Shown here: piece by piece, positions 5,951-14,249 of the stretch
Position numbering within the stretch: position 1 is the first letter of the stretch
Layout of the letters: the number at the start of each line of letters is the position of its first letter
Translations under genes and position numbers: made by a program
From: Phytohabitans sp036906915
GTDB lineage: Bacteria; Actinomycetota; Actinomycetes; Mycobacteriales; Micromonosporaceae
Length of the DNA stretch: 23,054 bases
Direction: 5' to 3'
Assembly: GCF_036906915.1 (NCBI RefSeq)
Contig: NZ_JBAKHX010000104.1
Span: 1 to 23,054 of the forward strand
Notes under the pieces: model-generated
The model's input: the letters and a program-made list of their open reading frames with translations, nothing else
Database searches by the model: none
What the model was told of the DNA's origin: nothing

Positions 5951-8842
5951 ATGGAGAATTTCTTGACCGAGGTGCCGACCCTCCATGCTCAATCCCCAGA
6001 GCAATCGATATCCGTTGAGCCGGACGCTACGGGTGACAGCCCGGACAACTATCGACGTAGACACGAAGGGATACGCGACTTCCTACGCGTCTTCGACGAG
6101 ATGCGAGCTCGCCCCGGCTGGCGCCAAGGGGACAGGCCCCTGCCGATCCTGCTGATCGACGGCCCGGACGACGCGACCGTGGCTGCCGCCCAGGCACTGG
6201 AGTCTCGATGTGCGGGAACGCCGTACGCCCGCGTCCCGGACTCCGCGGAATGCCGTGACGGTCAGCGGCCGTCCGATAAGTGCGGCGCGCCCTACGGGTC
6301 GCTATCTCGTCATCTGCGCGAGTGCGCGCTAGCGCTGACCGCGGTCGCGCCGCGCGGCGAGGCGCGCCTGCGCTTTCCACTGCTCACGCACGTGCTATGG
6401 CTGCTCGAACTGCCGATTCCGGAGAACACGAGCACGCATCAGGTCGCCGAAAGGGCTATCAAGCAACGTCGCAGTCGTCTGTACGAAGGTCAGGACCTGC
6501 AAAGCTTTTGGGCAAACGTACGCGCCTACGCGGAAGGGCCGCTTCCCGCATGGGCCGCGGCGGCGGCCTTCCTCAGCGTCGCGTGGGCCACTCGGCTGGC
6601 CACGCTGATCGGACTTGTCGCGGTCCTCTCTCTCGTCGCCGCCGGCGTGGTGCACGTCCTTCTCCTGTCACGCACCTGGGCTGGCTGGCGCCGCTACCGC
6701 TGGTTCCGGCGTCAGCCTTTCGCATTGCCCGAACACCGCCGGAACCGGGTCCGCCGCTTCAGGGACTTCGCCACGGAGGTGCTGGAGGTTCGGCGGCGAG
6801 CGGAGAGCACGCCGGCGAATGCGGACAGAGACGATCCGGTCGCTGACGACCGCACCAAGCAGCGTGCCAAGAAGGAGGCGAGGGACGCGGCCAAAGAGAT
6901 CGAGCTACTCCTGGTCAATGCCTTCCTGGAGGACCTCAGGCAGGGCTACGAGCGCCGACTGTGGACATTTCCCTGGCGTCGCGTGGCGTGGGCCCGAGTC
7001 GTCTATCCCGTCCTCCAGGTAAGTAGCGAGAACTGCCGGCTCGTGCGACGGATCGAAGAGGTCCGATCCGACACCTGCCTCTCCGATCCGCTCCTCGTCG
7101 TCGGGACAGGAAGGAGCGACGGCTCGTCCGGGCGCCAGCGCGAGGTCCGAGCCGCCGTCCGGCTGTCGGCCCGTCCGGACGGTGCCGAGACCATCTGGCA
7201 GGGCTGGCAGGCGAACCTGGCCAAGGACCGCTCCTGGTCCTCCCGGCGCTGCTTGGAGATCGAGGTTGCCAGCGAGGACGCCAGCATTCTCGAGAAGCTT
7301 GCAACCACCGCGCCGCCGGGCATCCGCCCGCCGCTGCTGGCCCGTCCCTTCTTGCCGTTCATCGTCGTGACGGCCCTGGTCGTCTCGTCGTTGGTCTACG
7401 TCTACCTGACCACCACCCGAAACTGCGCGGACGGGATACGCCGAACGCCCACAGGGGAATGCGTGGGAGTCAGCGACGGCGGCTTCGCCTACCATCCGCG
7501 GCTCAAGGCGATCCTCGGCGCGATCCACGACACGAACGCCGACATCGTGGCGTCCGGTCGTCCGTACGTAACGGTGGTCTACATCGGTGCCCTCAGCCTC
7601 CCGAGGAACGCACCGGCAGGCGCGGACGATCTGCTCGCGGACGTCCACGGGGAGCTCGCCGGAATGGCCGTCGCACAGCACCAACTCGTCGAAAACGGCA
7701 ACGACGGCACAAAACTGCAGGTCCGCATCCTCCCGGCGAATGCCGGCGCCGGATACCAGTACGCCGACGACGTCGCCCGCGACGTCCTGGACCTCGCCGA
7801 CCGGGACGAAAGGGTGGTCGGCGTGATCGGATTGGGCGAGAGCCGCGAGGAGGTACAGAAGGCCGTCGAGCGGCTTGGCACCAAGGCTCTTCCGACGATC
7901 AGCACGTCGGCGACCTACGATGGCCTCGGCCGCGTCGGCAGGCAGTACATACCCTCCTTCTTCGCGCTCTCGCCGCCCAACAGCGAGCTGGCGACGGCGG
8001 CCGCGTACTGGGCGCGGCAGGGGTTGGGTAGCGGAACGCCTCGTCCAGCGCGGACGGCCGCGGTCTTCATGGACACCACGAGCAGTGATCTCTACAGCCG
8101 GGACCTCGGGGAACGCTTCGCCACGGCGTTCGGGGCGGGCGCGCAGAGAGTCGAGTTCGAAGGCGCCTCAAGCCTCGACACGAAGATCCCGCAGGTCTGT
8201 TCCGCCGTGCCTCCGGACATCATTTACTACGCGGGCAGATCCACACAGTTCGGCGCCTTCATCGACTCCCTTGAGAGGTCAGGATGCGATGACATCACGG
8301 TGATGGCGGGTGACGCGGTGACCCAGTACGTAAATGACCACGGCGAGCGGCTCGGGCGTAGCAATGGCCTACGTCTCTACTACACGCCGCTTGCCTCGCC
8401 CAGCAGCTGGTCACGCGTGCCGTCGCAGTTCAGGTCGAACTTCTACGACGACCTCGATCCCCTGCTCGCGCGGCATGGGATCGAAAGGGCAGCGTCCGAC
8501 CAGCGGCCATCGCGGGAGTACGCGGCGCTCGGCAAGGACGCCGCTGAAACTATCGTGCGTGCGGCACAGCTGGCATTCGACGGTCAGCGCCTGTCCTTCG
8601 CGGACCGGCCGACCGTGGTGGAACGTGGGGGCGTCCTGGCCGCCCTCGAGAAGCTCGCGCCGGTCGACGGCGCGAGTGGGCTGCTCAAGCTGCACGGTGC
8701 GGCGGACGGTCATCACGCGCTCGATCGGCCCGTGCTACTCGTGACGGTCGACGAAAACGGTCAGCAGAATGTCGTACGCTTCTGCGGTCGGCTCTACAGC
8801 AAGCAGACGCCGTCCGACTGCCCCGCGCCGCCGCCGTCCTGA
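5951..8842 (+). CDS. membrane-anchored type 1 periplasmic-binding-fold protein with cytoplasmic N-domain
   Basis: A 963-residue protein from the only early ATG (5951); an in-frame TTG at 5879 would add 24 residues, and neither has a clear ribosome site. The N-terminal 195 residues should be cytoplasmic. LPILLIDGPDDATVAAA (64-80) resembles the strand-loop of a P-loop NTPase but lacks the GK(S/T). A hydrophobic hairpin at 199-240 is followed by a charged cytoplasmic stretch with KKEARDAAKEIE. A further membrane helix lies at 466-487 (PFIVVTALVVSSLVYVYL). The C-terminal half (about 538-940) looks like a LivJ/type 1 binding protein: VVGVIGLGESREEVQKAVE, LPTISTSATYDGL, SFFALSPPNSELA. No permease or transport ATPase is nearby, so a receptor role is more likely than uptake. 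It is divergent from the NACHT gene across overlapping promoters. Confidence 0.75.
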   Translation: MENFLTEVPTLHAQSPEQSISVEPDATGDSPDNYRRRHEGIRDFLRVFDEMRARPGWRQGDRPLPILLIDGPDDATVAAAQALESRCAGTPYARVPDSAECRDGQRPSDKCGAPYGSLSRHLRECALALTAVAPRGEARLRFPLLTHVLWLLELPIPENTSTHQVAERAIKQRRSRLYEGQDLQSFWANVRAYAEGPLPAWAAAAAFLSVAWATRLATLIGLVAVLSLVAAGVVHVLLLSRTWAGWRRYRWFRRQPFALPEHRRNRVRRFRDFATEVLEVRRRAESTPANADRDDPVADDRTKQRAKKEARDAAKEIELLLVNAFLEDLRQGYERRLWTFPWRRVAWARVVYPVLQVSSENCRLVRRIEEVRSDTCLSDPLLVVGTGRSDGSSGRQREVRAAVRLSARPDGAETIWQGWQANLAKDRSWSSRRCLEIEVASEDASILEKLATTAPPGIRPPLLARPFLPFIVVTALVVSSLVYVYLTTTRNCADGIRRTPTGECVGVSDGGFAYHPRLKAILGAIHDTNADIVASGRPYVTVVYIGALSLPRNAPAGADDLLADVHGELAGMAVAQHQLVENGNDGTKLQVRILPANAGAGYQYADDVARDVLDLADRDERVVGVIGLGESREEVQKAVERLGTKALPTISTSATYDGLGRVGRQYIPSFFALSPPNSELATAAAYWARQGLGSGTPRPARTAAVFMDTTSSDLYSRDLGERFATAFGAGAQRVEFEGASSLDTKIPQVCSAVPPDIIYYAGRSTQFGAFIDSLERSGCDDITVMAGDAVTQYVNDHGERLGRSNGLRLYYTPLASPSSWSRVPSQFRSNFYDDLDPLLARHGIERAASDQRPSREYAALGKDAAETIVRAAQLAFDGQRLSFADRPTVVERGGVLAALEKLAPVDGASGLLKLHGAADGHHALDRPVLLVTVDENGQQNVVRFCGRLYSKQTPSDCPAPPPS

Positions 8843-8850
8843 CTGGACGG

Positions 8851-8940
8851 CTACGAACGCTCGGCGAGCAGCCCGAGCCGGTGGGCGACGCGGCCGCCGC
8901 CCTCCACCCCGTTGGCCACCGCGAGAACCGCCGTAGCAGG
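8851..8940 (-). pseudogene. possible C-terminal remnant of an unknown gene
   Basis: On the minus strand a short frame reads AVLAVANGVEGGGRVAHRLG, then LLAERS and a TAG at 8853-8851. Its alanine, glycine and leucine pattern and GC-rich third positions look coding. No start or upstream part is seen before the frame degrades near 8945. I do not recognise the family. It may also be chance. Confidence 0.2.
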
Positions 8941-9044
8941 ATTAAACAGCGTGTGCGATGACCGCCCACCGCAGCGGCGGAGTTATCGCGAGTACACACA
9001 GCGCGCGTGCGACGCGGCCCACTGCTGAGCGCCGCGCCGGCTGG

Positions 9045-9425
9045 TCAGTTGTCGTCGGGCTCTGGGCCGTCAGGTGGTGCCTCATCATCGAAGTCGCGGA
9101 TCTTCGCCAGCGTCGCCACGATGTACCGGCCGCGCCTCGTAAGGTTCCACACGTGGTGGCCGTTCGTCCGCTCCCGTTGGATAAGGCCGTCGGCGGCCAG
9201 CCGTTTCAGGTTCTTGTTCAGCACGCCTTCAGTCAAGTCGCTATCGATCTCGCGCACCCGACTGGATAGTTCCGTGTAGCGCAGGGGACGTTCAGCGAGG
9301 TGAGCGAGGATGACAAGATCCCATTTGTGGCCGAGGATCTCGGAGAGTCGCCGCAAATGGTCGATGTTCACCCACACCCCCAAGTTCCCCGTGTCCCCCC
9401 GCTTTGTCCCGTTTGGCGCGGGCAT
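9045..9425 (-). CDS. HxlR/MarR-like winged-helix regulator
   Basis: A 126-residue protein. Residues 22-105 look like a winged helix of the HxlR type: EILGHKWDLVILAHL, RYTELSSRV, LTEGVLNKNLKRLAADGLI, then the wing VWNLTRRGRYIVATL. HxlR-family proteins bind DNA as dimers and often respond to redox or small molecules. The conserved N-terminal cysteine of the redox-sensing members is absent, so thiol sensing is unlikely. The C-terminus is acidic (PPDGPEPDDN). The ATG at 9425 lacks a good ribosome site and is close to a predicted transcript start, so the message may be nearly leaderless; a GTG about 17 codons later is an alternative. It is convergent with the binding-protein gene. Confidence 0.75.
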   Translation of the reverse strand: MPAPNGTKRGDTGNLGVWVNIDHLRRLSEILGHKWDLVILAHLAERPLRYTELSSRVREIDSDLTEGVLNKNLKRLAADGLIQRERTNGHHVWNLTRRGRYIVATLAKIRDFDDEAPPDGPEPDDN

Positions 9426-9443
9426 CGTGCAATTTGCAGATCC

Positions 9444-9472
9444 ACTTCACAGAGTATGCGGACGGGTGTCAA
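9444..9472 (-). promoter_or_regulatory. possible promoter of the HxlR-like gene
   Basis: On the minus strand a perfect TTGACA (9472-9467) is followed after 17 bp by TGAAGT (9449-9444), a weak -10. A start near 9437 would leave about 12 bases before the ATG. Confidence 0.3.
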
Positions 9473-9587
9473 GGTCCTAACGGATTTACATGCGACGATC
9501 TCGGCGGATCTACGCGCTATGCCGCAAATGCCCGCGCCGCAGGCGGTTGCCTGCCCGACTCATCCGGTGTGGACCCATGTGACCGGG

Positions 9588-9896
9588 CTACCGTGTCGCC
9601 TTGATCCTGTCGGGAACGGGTACGAGCGCGTCGAGTTCGTCGAGGAGCTTAACTAGGTGGGCGCCGCGCTCGGTCAACGCATGACGTCCAAACGGCCCGG
9701 CTGGTGAGGGCACGACCGCACCGATGGCCACAAGCCGCTGCACCGCGGCGTTTAGGGCTATGGCATCTGTGTCTGCCGGGAGGGCGTCCTCAAGGGCTTT
9801 GCCCTCGTCGATTGCCTGAAGAGACTCCAGGGCCAGCGGCTGCATGATGAGATTGACGGCCGGGCTAAGATCACCGATTTTCGATGATGCCGTCAT
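9588..9896 (-). CDS. small winged-helix protein
   Basis: A 102-residue protein. I chose the ATG at 9896 because GGGGGAA lies about seven bases upstream on the minus strand; the frame stays open back to 10049, but that part looks non-coding. The C-terminal segment GPFGRHALTERGAHLVKLLD resembles the wing and last helix of HxlR/PadR-like regulators, and the middle (NAAVQRLVAIGAVV) resembles the recognition-helix region. It is shorter than most such regulators. It lies on the same strand as the HxlR-like gene, 162 bp upstream, so the two may act together. DNA binding is inference from the fold pattern. Confidence 0.6.
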   Translation of the reverse strand: MTASSKIGDLSPAVNLIMQPLALESLQAIDEGKALEDALPADTDAIALNAAVQRLVAIGAVVPSPAGPFGRHALTERGAHLVKLLDELDALVPVPDRIKATR

Positions 9897-10533
9897 TTTC
9901 GGTTCCCCCAGGCCCTCGTGGGAAGGCAAAGCAAACACGACGGTTGATCTTCGCGGTTGCCGCGTGTACGGGTCAGTGTGAACCCGGAGCCAGAAATCAG
10001 CAAGAGGCGCGTTTGAGAGCGTCTGATCCTCGCACCGCAGGGTCCGCATCTATCGATACGCATCTTGTGGTGCGTACCTTGCGGAGCTGGTGGAACCGGC
10101 CGCTCATGAGGTAGACCGGGTTGTCGGATCAGCACGCGGTACGGAGGAACGCGGTGGTCACACGGGGGAGGACGGCCCGGCCGACTGCGTGCAGTTGGCG
10201 TGCTCGCGGCCATGTGAACGCTGCCGTCGGAGCGCGGCATTCCGCAACCAACCTTGCGACTGGCCGCGTGCGGCGTTCGTTCACTCGGCGGCCTTCCAAC
10301 TCACCGCGACGCCGGGAGTCATGCCCGGCGGCGGAGTGGATCTATGGGCTCCTCGCGATGACGTGTCCGGCGGCGGCCTCCGCAACGGCCAAGCGGATCG
10401 ACGGTGACACGCCGGACATGAGGGTCGATGTATGGGTGGCTGGCGGCGCATCCTCGGGACGTAGGCGGCGCGCTGGGTGTCTCGGGCAACCGCCACACGG
10501 CGTCGCATCGACCGTCAGCTCCAGGAGGTTGGC
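9897..10533. other. gene-poor stretch before the Tad-like operon
   Basis: About 640 bases between the divergent small regulator and the lipoprotein gene. Several open frames exist but none has convincing composition. GCCGGG (10311-10316) and CCCGGC (10324-10329) form a small perfect hairpin around AGTCATG. The promoter of the downstream operon should lie here, but I cannot fix it. Confidence 0.35.
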
Positions 10534-11112
10534 ATGAACGTACGTGTGACGCGTCGGCGGCGTTTGGCGGGTGTCCTTGTGCTGCTGGCGTTCGCGTCCG
10601 TCTTCGCGGCGTGCACCGACGATGAGGCGGGCTCACCGGCGCCGGACCCCGCACCGGCGTCGAGCAGTCAGACGTCCAGCGTGGAACCGAGCATCGCCTC
10701 GGCGCAGCAGCAAGCCATCGCGGCGTACGACGGCTACATCCAGACGTATGCGCTGGCATCGCAGGCCGCTGACCCGGACGACCCCAACCTTGCTCGCTAC
10801 GTCGCCGACCCACTGCTGGGCCAGTCCCGGCGGAACATCCGGAAGCTCAAGGACATCGGCGCCGTGCAGGTCGGCGCGCAGAAGGCCAGCGTCGTTCGCA
10901 GCGAGGTGAACCTTTCCGCCAAGCCACCGACCATCACTATCTACTCCTGCCTGGACTTCAGCGAGATGAAGGTGGTCTACAAGTCCAACCAGTCGCCGAT
11001 CCCCGGCTTCTCGATCAGCAAGACCAAGGCCCCTGCCGTCGTCACTGTGTGGCTGTACGAGACCGGTCAATGGCTGGTCAATGCGACGAAGGAGGGGAGC
11101 CACTCGTGCTGA
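10534..11112 (+). CDS. lipoprotein at the head of a Tad-like operon
   Basis: A 192-residue secreted lipoprotein. The start ATG at 10534 has AGGAGG (10523-10528) at ideal spacing, so the longer frame upstream is not used. The signal has a basic start (RVTRRRRLAG), a hydrophobic core and the lipobox VFAAC, with the lipidated cysteine at 27. A serine-, proline- and alanine-rich linker follows, then a folded domain of about 130 residues (YDGYIQTYALASQA..., TITIYSCLDFSEMKVVYKSN). A lipoprotein at this place is common in actinomycete loci with SAF, CpaE and CpaF genes. It should sit on the outer face of the membrane; its exact job is not known. The stop overlaps the start of the next gene. Confidence 0.75.
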   Translation: MNVRVTRRRRLAGVLVLLAFASVFAACTDDEAGSPAPDPAPASSSQTSSVEPSIASAQQQAIAAYDGYIQTYALASQAADPDDPNLARYVADPLLGQSRRNIRKLKDIGAVQVGAQKASVVRSEVNLSAKPPTITIYSCLDFSEMKVVYKSNQSPIPGFSISKTKAPAVVTVWLYETGQWLVNATKEGSHSC

Positions 11113-12005
11113 CCCGTCGGCGGGCTCTTGCAGCGATGGTCTTGGCGGCCGGGCTGATCCTCCTAACGCCAGATGCTGGCCGTGCCGACCCGCCGGCTGA
11201 GTGCGACAAGACAACGGACCCGCTGTGCCAGATCGAAGACACCGACCCCGGTGGTCCCGGCGACCCCGACAACGGTGGCGGCGGTGGCGGCGGCTGCACT
11301 TGGGGTGGGCAATCAATCCCTTGCTCTGACCCGGATTACGGCTACTACGTCGGCGGCGGCTGCTACTGGAAGGCCCTCGTCCCGCAGCCGAAAGACGCCG
11401 AGCCGCCGCCGGGAAAGGATCCGGCCAAGGGCAAGTGGGGCGTCCGGTACTGCTACACCGCGCCGGGCTCGGGCGAGGTGACCCAGGTCTACCAGTGGAT
11501 GGACGACGGGGCGATCGCGCCCACCCCGGAGGAACTCGCCGAGCGGGCGCTAGCCAAGCTGAAGTTGCGCGGTGCGCAGATCGGGGTGGCACCAAAGCCC
11601 AACGGCAAGGGCGCGGTGGGCCTGCCGGTTTGGCTGTGGACCGCGGTCACGCCTGGCACCTGGGGACCGCAGCGGGCCAGCGAGTCGGCTGGTGCGATCA
11701 CGGTGTCGATCGAGGCGAAGGCCCACACCATCGTCTGGGATATGGGCGACGGCCATTCGGTGACATGCAACAACCCCGGCACCCCGTACGAGGCGAAGCA
11801 CGGCCTGGCCGAGTCGGCCGCCTGCGGCTACAAGTACCTGCGACCCAGCATCACCACCACCAACCCAAACGGGCGCTACACGGTCGCAGCCACCACCCAC
11901 TGGCGGGTCGACTGGTCCGGCGGCGGGCAGACGGGCGTGCTGACCCCGACCAGCCAGTCCCAGACAACCGTCCAAATCGGTGAGATCCAGGTGGTGAAGA
12001 AATGA
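11106..12005 (+). CDS. secreted protein of the Tad-like operon
   Basis: A 299-residue protein. The GTG at 11106 overlaps the stop of the lipoprotein gene, with GAAGGAGG at 11088-11095; the earlier in-frame ATG lies inside the upstream gene. A signal peptide with basic start (TRRRALAAMVLAAGLILL) ends near the alanine of AGRA. The mature part has a seven-glycine linker, several cysteines that could form disulfides (CTWGGQ, SIPC, GGCYW, VRYCY, VTCNN, AACGYKY), and a C-terminal beta-rich region ending VQIGEIQVVKK. Homologous proteins in actinomycete Tad loci are often loosely labelled ATP/GTP-binding proteins, but I see no nucleotide motif. Its place suggests an extracellular or cell-wall part of the apparatus; this is inference. 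Confidence 0.68.
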   Translation: MLTRRRALAAMVLAAGLILLTPDAGRADPPAECDKTTDPLCQIEDTDPGGPGDPDNGGGGGGGCTWGGQSIPCSDPDYGYYVGGGCYWKALVPQPKDAEPPPGKDPAKGKWGVRYCYTAPGSGEVTQVYQWMDDGAIAPTPEELAERALAKLKLRGAQIGVAPKPNGKGAVGLPVWLWTAVTPGTWGPQRASESAGAITVSIEAKAHTIVWDMGDGHSVTCNNPGTPYEAKHGLAESAACGYKYLRPSITTTNPNGRYTVAATTHWRVDWSGGGQTGVLTPTSQSQTTVQIGEIQVVKK

Positions 12006-12709
12006 CGCAGGCAGCCATTAATCGGACGGGCCCCACCCGCGCCGCGTTGCCCGGGTCTGGCCTACCTGCCCCGGCCCCCACACCGGTCGGGCGGCTGCCC
12101 CGCCGTCGCCGCTGGGGCATGGTGGCCCTCGGCGTGATCCTCGTGGTCGTCTGCGCCGTGTTGGCCTACCTGCTGGTGGTCACCGCTGGGATTACCCGCC
12201 CCTACCTCGCCGTAACCCGGGACGTGCCGTACGGCACGGTGATCGGACCGGACGACCTCACCGAGGTGGAGGTCAACCCAGCCGCCGGCCTTCAGCCCAT
12301 CCCGGCCAGCCAACGCGACCAGGTCATCGGTAAGCATGCCGCCGCCGACCTCTACCCCGGAACGCTCCTGACCGCCAAGCAACTCACTGACCTTGCCATC
12401 CCCGCACCCGGCCAGCAGGTGGTCGGCATCGAACTCAAGCCCGCGCAGGTGCCGGTCCGCACGCTCACACCCGGCGACCCAGTCGTGTTGGTCGTGGTGC
12501 CAGCGGCGGGCCTCACTGGGGTGCCCGACCCGCAGACCACCACATCAACCCGCCCGGTGAGCATCAACGCCACCGTCGCCGGCGCGGCCGGGCCGGACAC
12601 CACCGGCAACGTCCGCGTCGACGTCGCCGTGCCCCAGTCCGACGGGCCTACCGTGGCCGCGATGGCCGCTGCCGGCCGCATCGCCCTCGTCGTCACCACC
12701 CGGGACTGA
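12002..12709 (+). CDS. SAF-domain protein, CpaB/RcpC-like
   Basis: A 235-residue protein. A proline-rich cytoplasmic start ends in RLPRRRR, followed by one membrane helix at about 38-62 (WGMVALGVILVVVCAVLAYL). The extracytoplasmic part begins with a SAF domain (about 68-130): YLAVTRDVPYGTVIGPDDL, then IGKHAAADLYPGTLLTAKQL. In Tad/Flp pilus systems CpaB (RcpC) carries SAF domains and helps secretin or pilus assembly; actinomycete forms are shorter. The ATG overlaps the previous stop (ATGA at 12002-12005), so it belongs to the same operon, and the next gene starts three bases after its stop. Confidence 0.75.
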   Translation: MTQAAINRTGPTRAALPGSGLPAPAPTPVGRLPRRRRWGMVALGVILVVVCAVLAYLLVVTAGITRPYLAVTRDVPYGTVIGPDDLTEVEVNPAAGLQPIPASQRDQVIGKHAAADLYPGTLLTAKQLTDLAIPAPGQQVVGIELKPAQVPVRTLTPGDPVVLVVVPAAGLTGVPDPQTTTSTRPVSINATVAGAAGPDTTGNVRVDVAVPQSDGPTVAAMAAAGRIALVVTTRD

Positions 12710-12712
12710 CCG

Positions 12713-13513
12713 ATGGCGCTGATCGCACTGTGCTCCGCTAAGGGTTCACCGGGGGCCACCGTCACCGCCCTTGCCTGCACCCTGACGTGGACGCGGCGCA
12801 CCATCCTCGCGGAGTGCGACCCCGCTGGTGGTGATCTGGCCGCCGGCTATCTGCGCGAGGTCCGCCTTGACGGGCGTGGCCTGGCGCAGTTAACCGCGTC
12901 CATGCACCGCAGCCGGCTCGGCGAGGATCTGTGGGGACAACTCGTCGACCTCGCGCCCGGCAAGGGCTCCGCGATGACCCGCCTGGCCCTGCCCGGCTTG
13001 ACCGACCCCGTGCAGGCCGCCGGCCTGGTCGCCGGATGGGAACAACTCGCCCACCTGTTCCGCAGCCTGGAGACCGGCACCGCTGGCTACGACGTCATCG
13101 CCGACTGCGGGCGCCTGGTCGCCGCGCACCCACCGACGCCGCTGCTGGCCGCCGCCGACGCGGTGCTGCTGGTGCTGCGCCCCACATTGCCGTCGATTCG
13201 GGCGAGCGCCACGGCGCTGGCCACGCTCGCACGCCTCGGCGCCGGCCCGGTCGGGCTGGTCACCGTCGGAGACGGCACCTACCCAGCCCGGGAGCTAGCC
13301 AGCGAGCTGCGCACGCCGCTGGTTGAAGCGCTGCCCGACGATCCGGGCACCGCCGTGGTGTTGAGCAACGGCGGGGAACGCCACCGCGGTCGCCTGCTGC
13401 GCGCAGCCTCCCGTCTGGAGCCGCAGGTGTGGCGAATCGTCAACGCTGGCCGCGCCGCCCGCAGGGCGTCCGGTCGGGTTGGGGAGGGTCTGGAGGCGCG
13501 CAGTGTCCACTGA
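12713..13513 (+). CDS. MinD/ParA-like ATPase, CpaE-like
   Basis: A 266-residue protein of the deviant-Walker family. The start MALIALCSAKGSPGATVTAL carries the KGSPGAT version of the Walker A' loop (lysine 10); ECDPAGGDLAAGYL holds the switch-1 aspartate, and YDVIADCGRL is the Walker B-like strand. The usual GK(S/T) is replaced by GAT, so ATP turnover may be weak or lost. CpaE proteins localise Tad/Flp pilus assembly at the membrane. The C-terminal part has a run of alanine-rich helices (ASATALATLARLGAG) and a basic tail. It is co-transcribed with the SAF gene and overlaps the CpaF-like gene by 11 bases, the usual order for this kind of locus. Confidence 0.75.
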   Translation: MALIALCSAKGSPGATVTALACTLTWTRRTILAECDPAGGDLAAGYLREVRLDGRGLAQLTASMHRSRLGEDLWGQLVDLAPGKGSAMTRLALPGLTDPVQAAGLVAGWEQLAHLFRSLETGTAGYDVIADCGRLVAAHPPTPLLAAADAVLLVLRPTLPSIRASATALATLARLGAGPVGLVTVGDGTYPARELASELRTPLVEALPDDPGTAVVLSNGGERHRGRLLRAASRLEPQVWRIVNAGRAARRASGRVGEGLEARSVH

Positions 13514-14213
13514 CTATCCCCGCTGGCAGCCACGCCCCGACCTGCCCGATCCGCCGACACACCTGCTGGTCAACGGCCACCACCGTCCGCTCCCCCCGCT
13601 GCCGCGCACCCGGGTGTCGGAACCGGCACGTCCGGCTGTCCCGGACGACGCTGTGGTGCGCCAACTGCACGAGCAGGCCGCCCACCTGCTGGCCGCGGAG
13701 TTCCGCAGCAACACCGATGCCACTGCCGCCGATCGGCGCGCCATCGGTGAGGACACCGCCGCCAAGGTGGTGCGCAAGTACGTCGATCAGCGTCGCGTCG
13801 CCGGCCACACCGTCCGGGACGACCAGGAGCAGGCGCTGCTGGACGCCGTGCTGGCTTACCTGTTCGGACTCGGCCGACTCCAGGCCATCACCGACCACCC
13901 GGACGTAGAGAACGTCATGGTGCTCGGCCATGACCGCGTCCGGGTGGAGTACGCCGACGGGCGAGTCGAGGACGGCCCGGCGCCGGGAACGGATTGCCGC
14001 CTGAACCGGCGGACGGCCCGGCCGGCGTCGAGTCGCCCTCGTCGCGGAACAAGCGCCGAAGACCATCTGGCGCTCGATACATCGACGGGCACCAGTCGAC
14101 GAGGCCAGAGAGGCGTACGTCAAGTCAAGATCAGATGCGCGCTCATCGGCACGACCGGACGCCGGGGAGCGGCACCCGTCGTCACCTTCGGTGACGAGCG
14201 GATCGCGGCATGA
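13503..14213 (+). pseudogene. CpaF/TadA secretion ATPase, truncated before the ATPase core
   Basis: The GTG at 13503 overlaps the CpaE-like stop, with GGAGG at 13492-13496. Residues 1-160 match the N-terminal domain of CpaF/TadA ATPases: VVRQLHEQAAHLLAAEF, VRDDQEQALLDAVLAYLFGL, ITDHPDVENVMVLGHDRVRV, YADGRVEDGP. After about base 13980 the similarity stops. The remaining 75 codons are low-complexity, and the frame ends at a TGA supplied by a dispersed repeat (14144-14213). The Walker A, Asp and His boxes and Walker B, found in the C-terminal 300 residues of this family, are missing. The TadB, TadC and pilin genes that normally follow are also absent. The product cannot power pilus assembly, so the operon is probably a remnant. 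Confidence 0.78.
14144..14213 (+). repeat. dispersed repeat, copy A
   Basis: A 70-base unit starting CATCGGCACGACCGG and ending GCGGCATGA. Its core CGTCACC-TTC-GGTGACG is a perfect 7-bp stem with a 3-base loop. The 54 bases 14155-14208 match copy D (22891-22944) at 47 of 54 positions. The terminal TGA closes the truncated CpaF frame. Confidence 0.65.
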
Positions 14214-14249
14214 GAGTGCGCTGAAGGTCTCGAGTTCGTGGCTGTGCCC

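Noticed and set aside
13970..14022. GGACGGCCCGGC occurring twice, 41 bases apart, at the CpaF breakpoint, and again near 10170
   Set aside because: The word is pure GC-rich low complexity and expected often in such DNA; three hits do not show target duplication or element ends.
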